A program made the translations under genes and the position numbers. A stretch of DNA of 64,000 nt, taken from JAEWWD01 sp964440115. GTDB lineage: Bacteria; Bacillota; Clostridia; Christensenellales; CAG-138. Each line of letters opens with the position of its first letter. Position 1 is the stretch's first letter. Positions 8,152-16,376 of this stretch are shown in pieces. The notes beneath the pieces are model-generated. The model saw only the letters and a program-made list of their open reading frames with translations. It was not told the origin of the DNA and ran no database searches. The stretch lies in NCBI GenBank assembly GCA_964440115.1, contig CAYTPV010000006.1, forward strand, positions 210,969-274,968, written 5' to 3'.

Positions 8152-10247
8152 TTTGCGGGCATCTCCTCAGTGCGTATTACGTATTTCCTTCTCTCACGAT
8201 ATTCTTCACGCTTGCCTTTATGGTAGTTCTGTACAGGGCGCAGATAGCCGACCACGCGGCTCCACACTTCCGTCTGTCTGCCGCAAATGGGGCAAGTAAA
8301 TGTTTCCCCGTTGAGATACCCGTGTTCCGGGCATACCGAGAAGGTGGGTGTCAGCGACAGATACGGCAGCTTATATCGGTTGAAGGCTTTCTGCAGCAAG
8401 CGCTTTGCAATTTCAATATCTTTGATCTGTTCGCCAAGATACAGGTGCAGTACTGTCCCGCCCGTATACTTGCATTGCAGCTCGTCCTGCAGATCCAGAG
8501 TCTCAAATATGTCGTCCGTATAGCCGACAGGGAGATGCGATGAGTTGGTATAATACGGGACGTCCTCGCCGGCTGTAATAATATCCGGGTAGCGGTCTTT
8601 ATCCAGCTGCGCAAGCCGGTAGCTCGTTCCCTCTGCGGGTGTGGCTTCCAGATTATAGAAGTTTCCTGTTTCTTCCTGAATGCGCGCAATCATCTCGCGC
8701 ATGTAATCCAGCACGTCCAAACCAAACTTCTGGCCTTCCGGTGTGGTCAGGTCTTTTCCAAGGAAGTTCAGGCTGGCTTCGTTCATGCCAACCAGACCAA
8801 TTGTGTTAAAATGGTTATACCAATAGTTTCCTGTACGTTCTTTGATATTTTTCAGGTAATTTGCGGAATAGGGATACATGCCATTGCTTGTCTGATCTTC
8901 GATTGTCTTGCGCTTAATCTCCAGACTGTTGCGGGCAATATTGGTCATACGCCAGAGGCGGCTTCGAAACTCGCTCCAGCTCTTGGAAAGATGGGCGATG
9001 CGCGGCAGATTAATCGTAACCACGCCGATTGAGCCCGTGAGAGGGTTTGAACCAAACAGGCCGCCGCCGCGCTTTCTCAATTCGCTGGTATCCAGCCGCA
9101 GACGGCAGCACATGGAAAGTGCATCCTCGGGTGAAAGGTCGGAATTGACATAGTTAGAGAAATAGGGGATGCCGTATTTACACGTAATCTCCATGAATTT
9201 ATTTACAACGGGACTATCCCAATCAAACGCGCGCGTAACGTTGATGGTGGGGATGGGGAAGGTAAACACGCGTCCCTTCTTATCGCCTTCCATCATGACT
9301 TCGCAGAACGCGGTATTGAGAATGTCCATTTCCGGCTGGAATTCTCCGTAGGTCTCCTGCATCTGCTTGCCGCCGATGATGACCGGCGTATCCTTAAGCG
9401 TACCAGGAGCTACGATATCAAATGTCAGGTTTGAAAACGGGCATTGAAAGCCAACGCGCGTAGGCACGTTCAGGTTGAATATGAATTCCTGCAGCGCCTG
9501 TTTGACGGTCTTAAAATCCAGATTATCGTACCGTATGAATGGAGCGCAGTAAGTATCAAACGACGACCACGCCTGTGCGCCTGCGGTTTCTCCCTGCGTC
9601 GTAAACGTGGAATTGACAATCTGACCAAGGAAAGAACGCAGATGCTTGGCGGGCTTTGATTCCACCTTGCCCGGTACGCCTCCGAATCCTTCCATTAATA
9701 GCTGCCGCAGGTCCCAGCCGGCGCAATACGGACCAAAGAAACCGAGATCGTGCAAATGCAGGTCTCCGGTAACGTGCGCTTGGCGAATTTCCTCAGGGTA
9801 AATCTCATGCAGCCAGTACTGCTTGGTGAACGTTTCGCGGATATAGTTGTTCATGCCGTTGATGGATTTCTGTGCGTTGGCGTTTTCTTTGATGCGCCAA
9901 TCCATGTCCCCCAGATAATTTGAGAACATCTCTATGGTAGCGCCAATCAACGCATTTGCCTCGCGTGCGCCGCGGCGTTTTTCGCGATAGAGGATGTATG
10001 CTTTCGCAGTGCGCGCATGTCCGTTTTCAATGAGCACCTTTTCGACGATATCCTGAATGTCTTCCACGTCTACGACAGTGTTTCCATAGCGCAGAGTGGC
10101 CATATCGACGACCTGACGGCAAAGCAGTTCGGCGCGTGACCAATCGTCTCCGCCAACCGCGTTTGCCGCTTTAAAAATGGCCCATGTGATTTTTTCCGGC
10201 GTGAAAGGAACGACGGACCCGTCGCGCTTGCGTATCTTTGTGAGCAT
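8148..10247 (-). CDS. nrdD: Anaerobic (class III) ribonucleoside-triphosphate reductase
   Basis: 699 residues from ATG 10247; the open frame reaches 10394, but the family N-terminus MLTKIRKRDGSVVPF and an upstream AGGGGG site set the start. The enzyme reduces ribonucleoside triphosphates to deoxy forms without oxygen. Residues 1-90 form the ATP-cone that senses dATP/ATP. The C-terminus has the zinc site CPEHG ... CPICG and the glycyl-radical site in RVVGYL (Gly667). It is cotranscribed with nrdG from a promoter overlapped by an NrdR-like site. Its presence points to strict or facultative anaerobiosis. Confidence 0.95.
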   Translation of the reverse strand: MLTKIRKRDGSVVPFTPEKITWAIFKAANAVGGDDWSRAELLCRQVVDMATLRYGNTVVDVEDIQDIVEKVLIENGHARTAKAYILYREKRRGAREANALIGATIEMFSNYLGDMDWRIKENANAQKSINGMNNYIRETFTKQYWLHEIYPEEIRQAHVTGDLHLHDLGFFGPYCAGWDLRQLLMEGFGGVPGKVESKPAKHLRSFLGQIVNSTFTTQGETAGAQAWSSFDTYCAPFIRYDNLDFKTVKQALQEFIFNLNVPTRVGFQCPFSNLTFDIVAPGTLKDTPVIIGGKQMQETYGEFQPEMDILNTAFCEVMMEGDKKGRVFTFPIPTINVTRAFDWDSPVVNKFMEITCKYGIPYFSNYVNSDLSPEDALSMCCRLRLDTSELRKRGGGLFGSNPLTGSIGVVTINLPRIAHLSKSWSEFRSRLWRMTNIARNSLEIKRKTIEDQTSNGMYPYSANYLKNIKERTGNYWYNHFNTIGLVGMNEASLNFLGKDLTTPEGQKFGLDVLDYMREMIARIQEETGNFYNLEATPAEGTSYRLAQLDKDRYPDIITAGEDVPYYTNSSHLPVGYTDDIFETLDLQDELQCKYTGGTVLHLYLGEQIKDIEIAKRLLQKAFNRYKLPYLSLTPTFSVCPEHGYLNGETFTCPICGRQTEVWSRVVGYLRPVQNYHKGKREEYRERRKYVIRTEEMPAK

Positions 10248-10265
10248 GCTTTTCCCCCTGTAGAA

Positions 10266-10322
10266 TATCAAGATATGGGTCGCTACGAAAAATATGATAC
10301 AACATATTGTGTATCGTGTCAA
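10266..10322 (-). promoter_or_regulatory. nrdDG promoter with two NrdR-box-like sites
   Basis: On the minus strand TTGACA (10322-10317), 17 bases, TATCAT (10299-10294). The spacer carries ACACAATATGTTGTAT (10312-10297), matching the published NrdR box (acaCwAtATaTwgtgt) at 14 of 16 positions. A weaker copy, GACCCATATCTTGATA (10281-10266), starts exactly 31 bases downstream, the separation (three helical turns) known for NrdR box pairs. Repression by ATP/dATP-bound NrdR is inferred. Confidence 0.7.
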
Positions 10323-10362
10323 TTCCAAATGGAAAATTATCCATAATTTCGGATTATATAAG

Positions 10363-10390
10363 ACTGGGACGGCATAGCTGCCGCCCCAGT
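10363..10390 (-). terminator. Probable terminator of the lysine transporter operon
   Basis: A 12-bp stem (ACTGGGACGGCA with TGCCGCCCCAGT, one wobble pair) with a 4-base loop lies 44 bases past the ATPase gene stop. The following minus-strand tract CTTATATA is only moderately U-rich. Confidence 0.55.
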
Positions 10391-10433
10391 TCAAACGCTT
10401 TTTAGATTATCGAAATTATTATTCGAATATGCT

Positions 10434-11180
10434 TTACAGATCCGTAGGGCGAAGCACCCTGCGCAGAAACTCCTTCGTACGCGGCTGGCTTGGATGATTG
10501 AATATAACTTCGGGTGCGTCATCCTCAACAATGACGCCTTCATCCATAAATACCACTCGATGAGCCACATCCCGTGCAAAAGCCATCTCATGCGTAACCA
10601 CCAGCATGGTCAGGCCGCTTTTCGCGAGATCCTGCATGACAATGAGTACGTCGCCAACCATTTCCGGGTCAAGTGCGGATGTCGGTTCGTCAAACAACAG
10701 TACTTCAGGGTCCATACACAGTGCCCGCGCGATGGCAACGCGCTGTTTCTGTCCACCGGATAGCTGACCGGGTTTTGCGTTGCAATAGGGAAGCATGCCG
10801 ACTTTTTCCAAATACAGCTTTGCTTTCTGCTCGCTTTCCTCACGGCTTCGCTTGAGTACCTTCATTTGCCCAACTATACAATTCTGCAGCGCAGTCATGT
10901 TGTAAAAAAGATTGAACTGCTGAAATACCATGCCAACCCGCGCACGATACTCGGCAACCTGAAAACTGCGGTCCTGTATGTTCTTCCCGTGGAATAGTAT
11001 TGACCCGCCTGTAGGCCGTTCCAGCAGATTGATGCAGCGCAGGAGTGTACTTTTCCCTGAACCCGACGCACCGATAATACAGACCACATCCCCGGGAGAA
11101 ACGGAAAAATCGATGTCCCTGAGAACGGTATGTGCGCCGAAGTCCTTTTTAAGATGCTGCACTTCAATGTTGTAAGCCAT
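10434..11180 (-). CDS. Polar amino acid (probably lysine) ABC transporter ATP-binding protein
   Basis: 248 residues, the standard length for GlnQ/HisP-type ATPases. Walker A is GASGSGKST (about 37-45), the ABC signature LSGGQKQR (about 139-146) and Walker B VLLFDEPTSALDP. It powers import through the permease encoded immediately upstream, with which it shares one base. The substrate is suggested by the lysine riboswitch leading the operon, not by the ATPase itself, since family members look alike. Confidence 0.88.
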   Translation of the reverse strand: MAYNIEVQHLKKDFGAHTVLRDIDFSVSPGDVVCIIGASGSGKSTLLRCINLLERPTGGSILFHGKNIQDRSFQVAEYRARVGMVFQQFNLFYNMTALQNCIVGQMKVLKRSREESEQKAKLYLEKVGMLPYCNAKPGQLSGGQKQRVAIARALCMDPEVLLFDEPTSALDPEMVGDVLIVMQDLAKSGLTMLVVTHEMAFARDVAHRVVFMDEGVIVEDDAPEVIFNHPSQPRTKEFLRRVLRPTDL

Positions 11181-11980
11181 TATCGTGCACCGCCTTCCTG
11201 TGCTGTTTTGGGCTTGAGTATTGCGCTTACGTCAGTCTGCGAGCCGTGCACGATGGTGTAGCTCTTAGGCCCATCCATTCGTTTTTCAATCAGTCGCAGT
11301 ATTCTCGTGGTGGTAAATGTGAGTATCAGATAAATAACCGCCGCAATAAAGAACGATTCAAAATATTTATAATAAGTACCGGCAGCGGATTTTGCGGTGA
11401 AGAAGAGTTCCGTCACCGAGATAACGTTCAGTACGGAGCTGTCTTTGATATTGACGACAAATTCATTGCCGATCGATGGCATGATGTTTCGTATAGCTTG
11501 CGGCAACACGACATTTGACATTGTCTGCCAGTGGGTCATGCCGAGCGAGTGTGCGCCCTCTGTTTGTCCGTTGTCCACGGAAATAATGCCGCCGCGTATG
11601 ATTTCCGCCATATACGCTCCTGTGTTAATGGAGATGATGACAATTGCCGCTGTCAGTGCAGGCATATCAAGCCCCATATACTGCTGTGCGCCATAGTAAA
11701 TGACCATCGCCTGCACGATCATGGGCGTGCCGCGGAATACTTCGATATATGTTGAAAGTATGGCGCGCATTATTTTAATGAGTACCTTTTTATGTATGCC
11801 ATCCTCTGGCCGTAACGGGATAGCCCGTGCAACAGCCACGAGCAAGCCAATCACAAACCCCAGAATGGTGCCTGTGATGGCCACAAGCATGGTTGTGCCC
11901 ATACCTTTGAGAAATAAGGAGCCGTACTTTTCTAATAAAAGTCCAACCCAGCCGAAAAATGTAGTGGGCATATGCGTCAC
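11180..11980 (-). CDS. Polar amino acid (probably lysine) ABC transporter permease
   Basis: 266 residues with a HisM/GlnP-type permease domain. Several membrane segments are visible, including residues about 20-50 (GMGTTMLVAITGTILGFVIG), and the EAA-like loop follows GGIISVDNGQTEGAHSLG. The single permease presumably works as a homodimer with the ATPase below it. The C-terminal 35 residues beyond the last membrane segment are longer than usual. The gene is separated from the binding-protein gene by a terminator-like hairpin that may lower its expression. Confidence 0.87.
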   Translation of the reverse strand: MTHMPTTFFGWVGLLLEKYGSLFLKGMGTTMLVAITGTILGFVIGLLVAVARAIPLRPEDGIHKKVLIKIMRAILSTYIEVFRGTPMIVQAMVIYYGAQQYMGLDMPALTAAIVIISINTGAYMAEIIRGGIISVDNGQTEGAHSLGMTHWQTMSNVVLPQAIRNIMPSIGNEFVVNIKDSSVLNVISVTELFFTAKSAAGTYYKYFESFFIAAVIYLILTFTTTRILRLIEKRMDGPKSYTIVHGSQTDVSAILKPKTAQEGGAR

Positions 11981-12055
11981 ACCTCCAACATACTTTCAGC
12001 CGCACTGTATAAGCACGGCCTGGCCGCAATTCCTGCAGCGAATCAGACAAAAATG

Positions 12056-12088
12056 ATCTGCTGCAGGAACAGTTCTCCTGCAGCAGAT
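12056..12088 (-). terminator. Terminator-like hairpin inside the transporter operon
   Basis: A 13-bp perfect stem ATCTGCTGCAGGA/TCCTGCAGCAGAT with a 7-base loop is followed on the minus strand by CATTTTTG. It lies 13 bases after the binding-protein gene and before the permease gene. Partial termination or 3'-end protection would give more binding protein than membrane components. Confidence 0.7.
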
Positions 12089-12100
12089 TTGAAGCGGGAG

Positions 12101-12994
12101 TTACTCAGCCAAAGGCTGGTTTGCAAGAGCGGTCTGCATCATTTCAAGCCGCTGTTCTTCCGAAATTCCTTTGATGATCTCATCAATCTTGGTATGGTCG
12201 GAATTCTTGGGCAGGCCGACAGCAATGGCTATATCGCCGGGGGAAGCCTCAAAACCCTTGCCCGCTTCGAAAGCCACATAGGTTAAATCCGGGTTGGCGG
12301 CAATGGCGGACATAGCGCCGGGACGTTCGGAAATATAACCATCCACTTTTCCGGAGGTCAGAGCGACGATCATGGCGGGGAATGTATCCATAGGTGTCTG
12401 GTGCTGCACGTTCGGAATTTGATCAATCACAGTATCATGTACGGTATTGAGCTGGCCAACGATCTTCGCCCCGGAGAAATCGGCAAGGCTCTTTGCGGAA
12501 GCAAAAGCGCTGTCCTTCTTTACGACGATGACGAGGTCGCTGGTGTAATAGGGTTCTGAAAAATCAATAGTTACTTTACGATCCTCACGCGGGCTCATAC
12601 CTGCGATGATGGCGTCGATCTTACCGGCAAGAAGGGCAGGGATGAGGCCGTCCCATTCGATCTTGTGGACTTCCAGCTCGCGGCCAAGCCCCTGCGCGAT
12701 GATCTTGGCAATCTGGATGTCGTAGCCGTCCGCATATCCACCTTCAAAGATGGGGACGCTGCTTTGGGTTGCTTCTGTCTGCGTCCAGTTGAAAGGTGCA
12801 TAGTTGCATTCGAGGCCGATTCGGAAGGGACCCTCCGCAGGCGCTGTCGTGGCATCAGCAGGCGCGGCGGTTTGGACGGGGGCAGCGGGTGCGGCGCTTT
12901 CTGCAGCCGGAGTTTGCGTTGCAGCGGGCGCTGCACAGGCCGCAAGGCTAAGGCACATGCTCAGAATGAGCAGCAGAGCAAGGATCTTCTTCAT
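12101..12994 (-). CDS. Polar amino acid (probably lysine) ABC transporter substrate-binding lipoprotein
   Basis: 297 residues from ATG 12994, eight bases after TAGGAGGA; the longer open frame to 13045 runs into the leader RNA and is rejected. A lipoprotein signal ends at SLAAC, followed by an Ala/Pro/Thr-rich linker to about residue 48. The rest is an SBP_bac_3 (family 3) binding protein; GMSPREDRKVTIDFSEPYY is the classic ligand-contact segment with the carboxylate-binding arginine. It is the first gene after a lysine riboswitch, which makes lysine the likely ligand. Confidence 0.88.
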   Translation of the reverse strand: MKKILALLLILSMCLSLAACAAPAATQTPAAESAAPAAPVQTAAPADATTAPAEGPFRIGLECNYAPFNWTQTEATQSSVPIFEGGYADGYDIQIAKIIAQGLGRELEVHKIEWDGLIPALLAGKIDAIIAGMSPREDRKVTIDFSEPYYTSDLVIVVKKDSAFASAKSLADFSGAKIVGQLNTVHDTVIDQIPNVQHQTPMDTFPAMIVALTSGKVDGYISERPGAMSAIAANPDLTYVAFEAGKGFEASPGDIAIAVGLPKNSDHTKIDEIIKGISEEQRLEMMQTALANQPLAE

Positions 12995-13020
12995 TTTCTT
13001 TCCTCCTAAAAATAGAGTAG

Positions 13021-13056
13021 TAAAACAAAAGCGGCCGGAGCACAAACTCCAGCCGC
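13021..13056 (-). terminator. Riboswitch expression-platform terminator
   Basis: On the minus strand GCGGCTGGAG-TTTGTG-CTCCGGCCGC forms a 10-bp stem (one G-U pair) followed by TTTTGTTTT, between the lysine aptamer and the binding-protein gene. It is the expected OFF structure when lysine is bound. Confidence 0.8.
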
Positions 13057-13090
13057 CTGTTACACAAAGCTATGTGTTGTTGGCAAAACC

Positions 13091-13270
13091 GAAGATAGCG
13101 CTCCACAATTCCCCGTTTGGGGGACTGTGACAGTCGACGAGATTTTTTCCCGTCAACCAGCGACGTGCCGCTCAAGCCAACACACCGCTTCGGCGAATCA
13201 CCCTTTCGCAGAACTTCTTTGTTCCTTGAGGAACTCGTTCCTGGTACTGATGAGATTCGCGCCTCTATCC
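13091..13270 (-). promoter_or_regulatory. Lysine riboswitch (L box) aptamer
   Basis: Read 5'-3' on the minus strand, the segment opens with GATAGAGGCGCGAA and closes with GGAGCGCTATC, pairing GATAG/CTATC as helix P1. Between them are the conserved L-box pieces ATCAGTA, GCGAAAGGGTGATTCGCCG, GGCTTGAG, GCTGG and ACTGTCACAGTCCCC...GGGGAA in the order found in the lysC leaders of Bacillus subtilis and E. coli. The aptamer binds lysine and should favour the downstream terminator, switching the transporter off. Identification is from remembered consensus and secondary structure, without a covariance-model search. Confidence 0.88.
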
Positions 13271-13302
13271 AATTCGAAAGGTTACCCTATCGAATTGTTG
13301 CC

Positions 13303-13331
13303 ATTATCGTACATATGTGCAAAAATGTCAA
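13303..13331 (-). promoter_or_regulatory. Sigma-A promoter of the lysine transporter operon
   Basis: Minus strand TTGACA (13331-13326), 17-base spacer, GATAAT (13308-13303). Transcription should begin about 30 bases before helix P1 of the riboswitch. Confidence 0.75.
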
Positions 13332-13367
13332 GCAGTCATTCCTGACAATTTTACACAATACTGCACC

Positions 13368-14933
13368 TCAGGCGATATCCATACTATGCAGAACATTTCT
13401 GCAGCAAAGTACTAGCAGCAGGGAGATCGCAACATTCCAGGCCGCAAACAGGAGGTATCCAAGTGATCCTGTTCCGAAAACAATCGAAGCCACAACGATG
13501 CCTGGCACAACAAGAAGCAACAGCAGCATGATATACACGAACATGATAAGCATGGTGTTGCGATTGCTTCCGAGTATTCTTTCTACCAGCACCATACCCG
13601 CCGTATACAGTATGGAAATGCTCGCATATGTCAGCCACGCAGCAAGGCTCTCCGCTGGCGTACGATGCAGAAGAATGAAAATGAGGGCGCCAAATACCAG
13701 CCCATCAACAGCGGCCTTTATAGTCTGGGGAAGAAGTACGGCAATGAGCTTGCGAAATGCGCTGGGCGGCGCAAGATACAGAACCGGATAGTTTAGTTCC
13801 TTTGCTATTCCACTTTTCAAATTCAGAAAAATCATGACCCACGCCGTCATGCCAAATACGCCCCAGAGGCCTGCATGGGCAAGCATATCCGCGTCAAAGA
13901 CAATCATACTCAGCAGCGGGCAAGCCGCAGCGCTCAACGTGGTGATATCGAAAAGCAGTACTCCGCTCCTCGATTGCTCGCGAAACAGCTTGCCGGTAAA
14001 AGCGAGAGCACCGTTCCCCCACAACGGGCCTTGTTCACGATTGACTTTTCGTACCGTTTCTCCTGCGGCAGAAGAGAGCCTGCCGGCTTTTGCGTCTTCC
14101 TTTATCTGGCTTGCTCTTTCTGCTGCAACGAGTACATCTTCAAAGAAATCCATATCTGTACGCTGAAGCAGCATAGTGAAACATATCGCGCTGATGCACA
14201 TCAATGCTGCGAAAAGGAGAGCGCCCCAAAGCCGGTACTCTGTAATAGCAATGGCAAGACCCCGCGACCAGCCGATTACGGGTACATAATCCCACGCATC
14301 CGAACCAAAAAAGGATGCCAGAGATTCGCGGATCGAATTGCCGTTCCGTATAAAAAACAAAACAAACAGTATGAGAAGCGCAGCGAACGATGCGCTAAAC
14401 ACATTGTTGACACGCTTTCTTCTGGCGGGAGACCCGGCGCTGTATGCATACAGGCACGCGGATAGAATATGGAGTGTGATGCCAAGAATGACGTAAGCCA
14501 CCATGAGCCCCAGCAGTGCCATTCCGTCAAGTCCCGCCAAACGTCGGATGTTCGGATATTGAAACAGCAAAAACACGGAGGCAAACAGCATAATGCCAGC
14601 CTGTCTTGCAATACCGCTCAACAATATGGTGCGCGGGTTGACGGGTGAAGTAAACAGCAGCCCGACATCCGGCATAGAGAAAAGAGCTGTACCCTGTTTG
14701 AGACCGTTATAAATAGATAATCCGGCAATAAACAGGAATACGCCAACGAGTGCCGCTGCATAGCCGTGTACATTCCGCACGGCAGCAGTACTGCTTTGCG
14801 TATACGATATAGTCAGCGACCAAATCAGAAATACGGCAAGCAGGAGATAAAGTATCAGCTGGACAGGTTTTTTGAGTACCTGCAGAATACCGTTTCGAAT
14901 GGATCTTCGCCACAGATACCAGATGGCTCTCAT
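13368..14933 (-). CDS. Putative ABC exporter membrane protein (ABC_export family)
   Basis: 521 residues, strongly hydrophobic, with about a dozen predicted membrane segments; the first are at residues about 25-45 and 60-80. PDVGLLFTSPVNPRTILL near residue 90 is a pattern of the putative ABC exporter family (PF16962-like). The region 275-315 is a hydrophilic loop. It forms the membrane part for the ATPase encoded just upstream, sharing a four-base ATGA overlap. The exported substrate is unknown. Confidence 0.75.
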   Translation of the reverse strand: MRAIWYLWRRSIRNGILQVLKKPVQLILYLLLAVFLIWSLTISYTQSSTAAVRNVHGYAAALVGVFLFIAGLSIYNGLKQGTALFSMPDVGLLFTSPVNPRTILLSGIARQAGIMLFASVFLLFQYPNIRRLAGLDGMALLGLMVAYVILGITLHILSACLYAYSAGSPARRKRVNNVFSASFAALLILFVLFFIRNGNSIRESLASFFGSDAWDYVPVIGWSRGLAIAITEYRLWGALLFAALMCISAICFTMLLQRTDMDFFEDVLVAAERASQIKEDAKAGRLSSAAGETVRKVNREQGPLWGNGALAFTGKLFREQSRSGVLLFDITTLSAAACPLLSMIVFDADMLAHAGLWGVFGMTAWVMIFLNLKSGIAKELNYPVLYLAPPSAFRKLIAVLLPQTIKAAVDGLVFGALIFILLHRTPAESLAAWLTYASISILYTAGMVLVERILGSNRNTMLIMFVYIMLLLLLVVPGIVVASIVFGTGSLGYLLFAAWNVAISLLLVLCCRNVLHSMDIA

Positions 14934-15634
14934 TTGCCGCCCTCCGTAACTTCAAAAAACAGATCCTCGAGCGATTCTCCGCTGTTGATCATCTGCATCC
15001 TGTCTCGTTCTGCGGCGATCTTGCCTTGTACGAGTATCAGAATCCTGTCCCAAATATCTTCCACACTGTCCAGCAGGTGGGTGGAAATCAACACGGCGGT
15101 GCCTTTATCGCGTTCTTCCGTTATCACCTGCTTGAGCGCTTTGATTGCATGGGGATCTAAACCCACCATCGGTTCGTCGACCAGCAGTACTTTGGGCTGT
15201 GTCAGCAGCGCGCAGCAAAGGCTTACCTTTTGCTGCATGCCCTTGCTCAGTTCCTTGCCCAGTTTTTTTCGCTTATCCTGCAGTTCAAATCTATCCATCA
15301 GATCATCTGCGCGGGCTTTCCAGCCATCGTTGAGATCATAGGCGCGCGCGATGAATTCCATATGCTCGTCCACGGTCAATAACCCGTAAACCGCGGGGCT
15401 CTCCGGCACATAGCCCAATATCCGTTTCGCTTCGGCAGATTTGTTGGGGTGGTTATCTATTGTGATATTACCCGAAAAACGAAGCAGACCTGCCATGGCT
15501 TTGATGGCAGTCGATTTACCAGCGCCGTTCGGACCGGCAAGAACGGTAATTGCTCCGGCTGGGACGGAAAATGTCAGCATGTCGTTAGCGATTACTTTCC
15601 CGTATTTTTTTGTCAGGTTATCCACATTAAGCAT
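14930..15634 (-). CDS. ABC transporter ATP-binding protein
   Basis: 234 residues, one nucleotide-binding domain of the ABC-2 exporter type. Walker A is GPNGAGKST (about 33-41), the signature LSKGMQQK (about 129-136), and Walker B VLLVDEPMVGLDP. The signature SKGM rather than SGGQ is usual in CcmA/YhaQ-like drug or lantibiotic exporters. The start ATG follows TAGAGGA. Translational coupling to the membrane protein gene shows that the two act together. No peptide or lantibiotic gene is close, so the role stays open. Confidence 0.82.
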   Translation of the reverse strand: MLNVDNLTKKYGKVIANDMLTFSVPAGAITVLAGPNGAGKSTAIKAMAGLLRFSGNITIDNHPNKSAEAKRILGYVPESPAVYGLLTVDEHMEFIARAYDLNDGWKARADDLMDRFELQDKRKKLGKELSKGMQQKVSLCCALLTQPKVLLVDEPMVGLDPHAIKALKQVITEERDKGTAVLISTHLLDSVEDIWDRILILVQGKIAAERDRMQMINSGESLEDLFFEVTEGGK

Positions 15635-15738
15635 TGGTATATTCCTCTACAATAATATTTTTCCATGTTTAGAAAGTATAGCATATTGGCGCATATAAAA
15701 ATAGGTTGCGGCAGCGTTAAGCCGCATCTGGCTCTCAC

Positions 15739-15768
15739 CAATATCCTGAGACTGGCATACCATACAGC
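15739..15768 (+). promoter_or_regulatory. Candidate sigma-E promoter of cotJABC
   Basis: CAATATC (15739-15745), a 15-base spacer and CATACAGC (15761-15768) resemble the sigma-E pattern (kmATAtt, 14-15 bases, CATACAnT). The cotJ operon of Bacillus is sigma-E dependent. The match is partial. Confidence 0.35.
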
Positions 15769-15836
15769 AGATGCCGGTCGCCCGCGCGCCTGTCTTAGCG
15801 GCCGAATGCCCGATGCAAACAAGGAGGAAAACCCAT

Positions 15837-16103
15837 ATGTACCAAAAAAAGAATACGATGGGTAGCTGCTGCTTCAAACCATGTGGCTGCCAATTGAATC
15901 CTTTGGATGTGAAGAATACTCTTGTGGCAGGTTACGCCTGCGAAACATGCAAAAGCTGTGGTGACACATGCGTCGAGGAGCAGGGGTGCCTTCTCGCCAC
16001 CGCGTATATCGCAGATCAGATGTATAAAGCGGGATATTGTCCCAACGAAGCGCTCTGTCAGGGCACACTGTTCCCCGAACTCGTGCGCCCTTATATGAGT
16101 TAA
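15837..16103 (+). CDS. cotJA: Spore coat-associated protein CotJA
   Basis: 88 residues from ATG 15837, preceded by AAGGAGG; a longer frame from 15771 is unlikely. The C-terminal part AYIADQMYKAGYCPNEAL followed by GTLFPELVRPY is the CotJA family signature. The first 50 residues are unusual: there are 11 cysteines in all, including SCC, PCGC and CETCKSCGDTC, where Bacillus CotJA has a proline-rich stretch. CotJA is part of the inner spore coat and helps recruit CotJC. The cysteines could form disulfide cross-links or hold metal. First gene of cotJABC, 12 bases before cotJB. Confidence 0.85.
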   Translation: MYQKKNTMGSCCFKPCGCQLNPLDVKNTLVAGYACETCKSCGDTCVEEQGCLLATAYIADQMYKAGYCPNEALCQGTLFPELVRPYMS

Positions 16104-16115
16104 GGAGGCAGGACC

Positions 16116-16364
16116 ATGGATGCAAAGCAACAAGCCCTTCTGATGAAGATCAGCGAATGTGAATTTGTCTGTGTCGAACTGAACCTTTACCTGGATACGC
16201 ATCCCAAGGATAAGGATGCGCGTGACGATTATTTCTGCTACAGCAAAAAGCTCGCAGAACTGATCGGAAAATATGAGGAATGTTATGGGCCGCTGCTTGG
16301 TTTTGGACACTCTCCCACGGACGTCGGGTGCTGGGTCTGTTCGAAGTGGCCGTGGCAACTGTAA
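16116..16364 (+). CDS. cotJB: Spore coat protein CotJB
   Basis: 82 residues, full length for CotJB. LNLYLDTHPKDKDARDDYF is the conserved core, and the protein ends in the aromatic tail CSKWPWQL typical of the family. Six cysteines are present, more than in Bacillus CotJB. It has AAGGAGG upstream and lies 12 bases from both neighbours. Its exact role is unknown; it is assembled into the coat with CotJA and CotJC in the mother cell. Confidence 0.87.
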   Translation: MDAKQQALLMKISECEFVCVELNLYLDTHPKDKDARDDYFCYSKKLAELIGKYEECYGPLLGFGHSPTDVGCWVCSKWPWQL

Positions 16365-16376
16365 GGAGGCTCTGCT

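Noticed and set aside
12665..13009. A plus-strand open frame opposite the substrate-binding protein
   Set aside because: It mirrors the Ala/Pro-rich linker on the other strand and lacks a ribosome site.
13117..13791. A 224-codon plus-strand open frame over the riboswitch and ABC exporter
   Set aside because: It lies opposite the riboswitch and a clear membrane protein, and has low-complexity, non-family composition.
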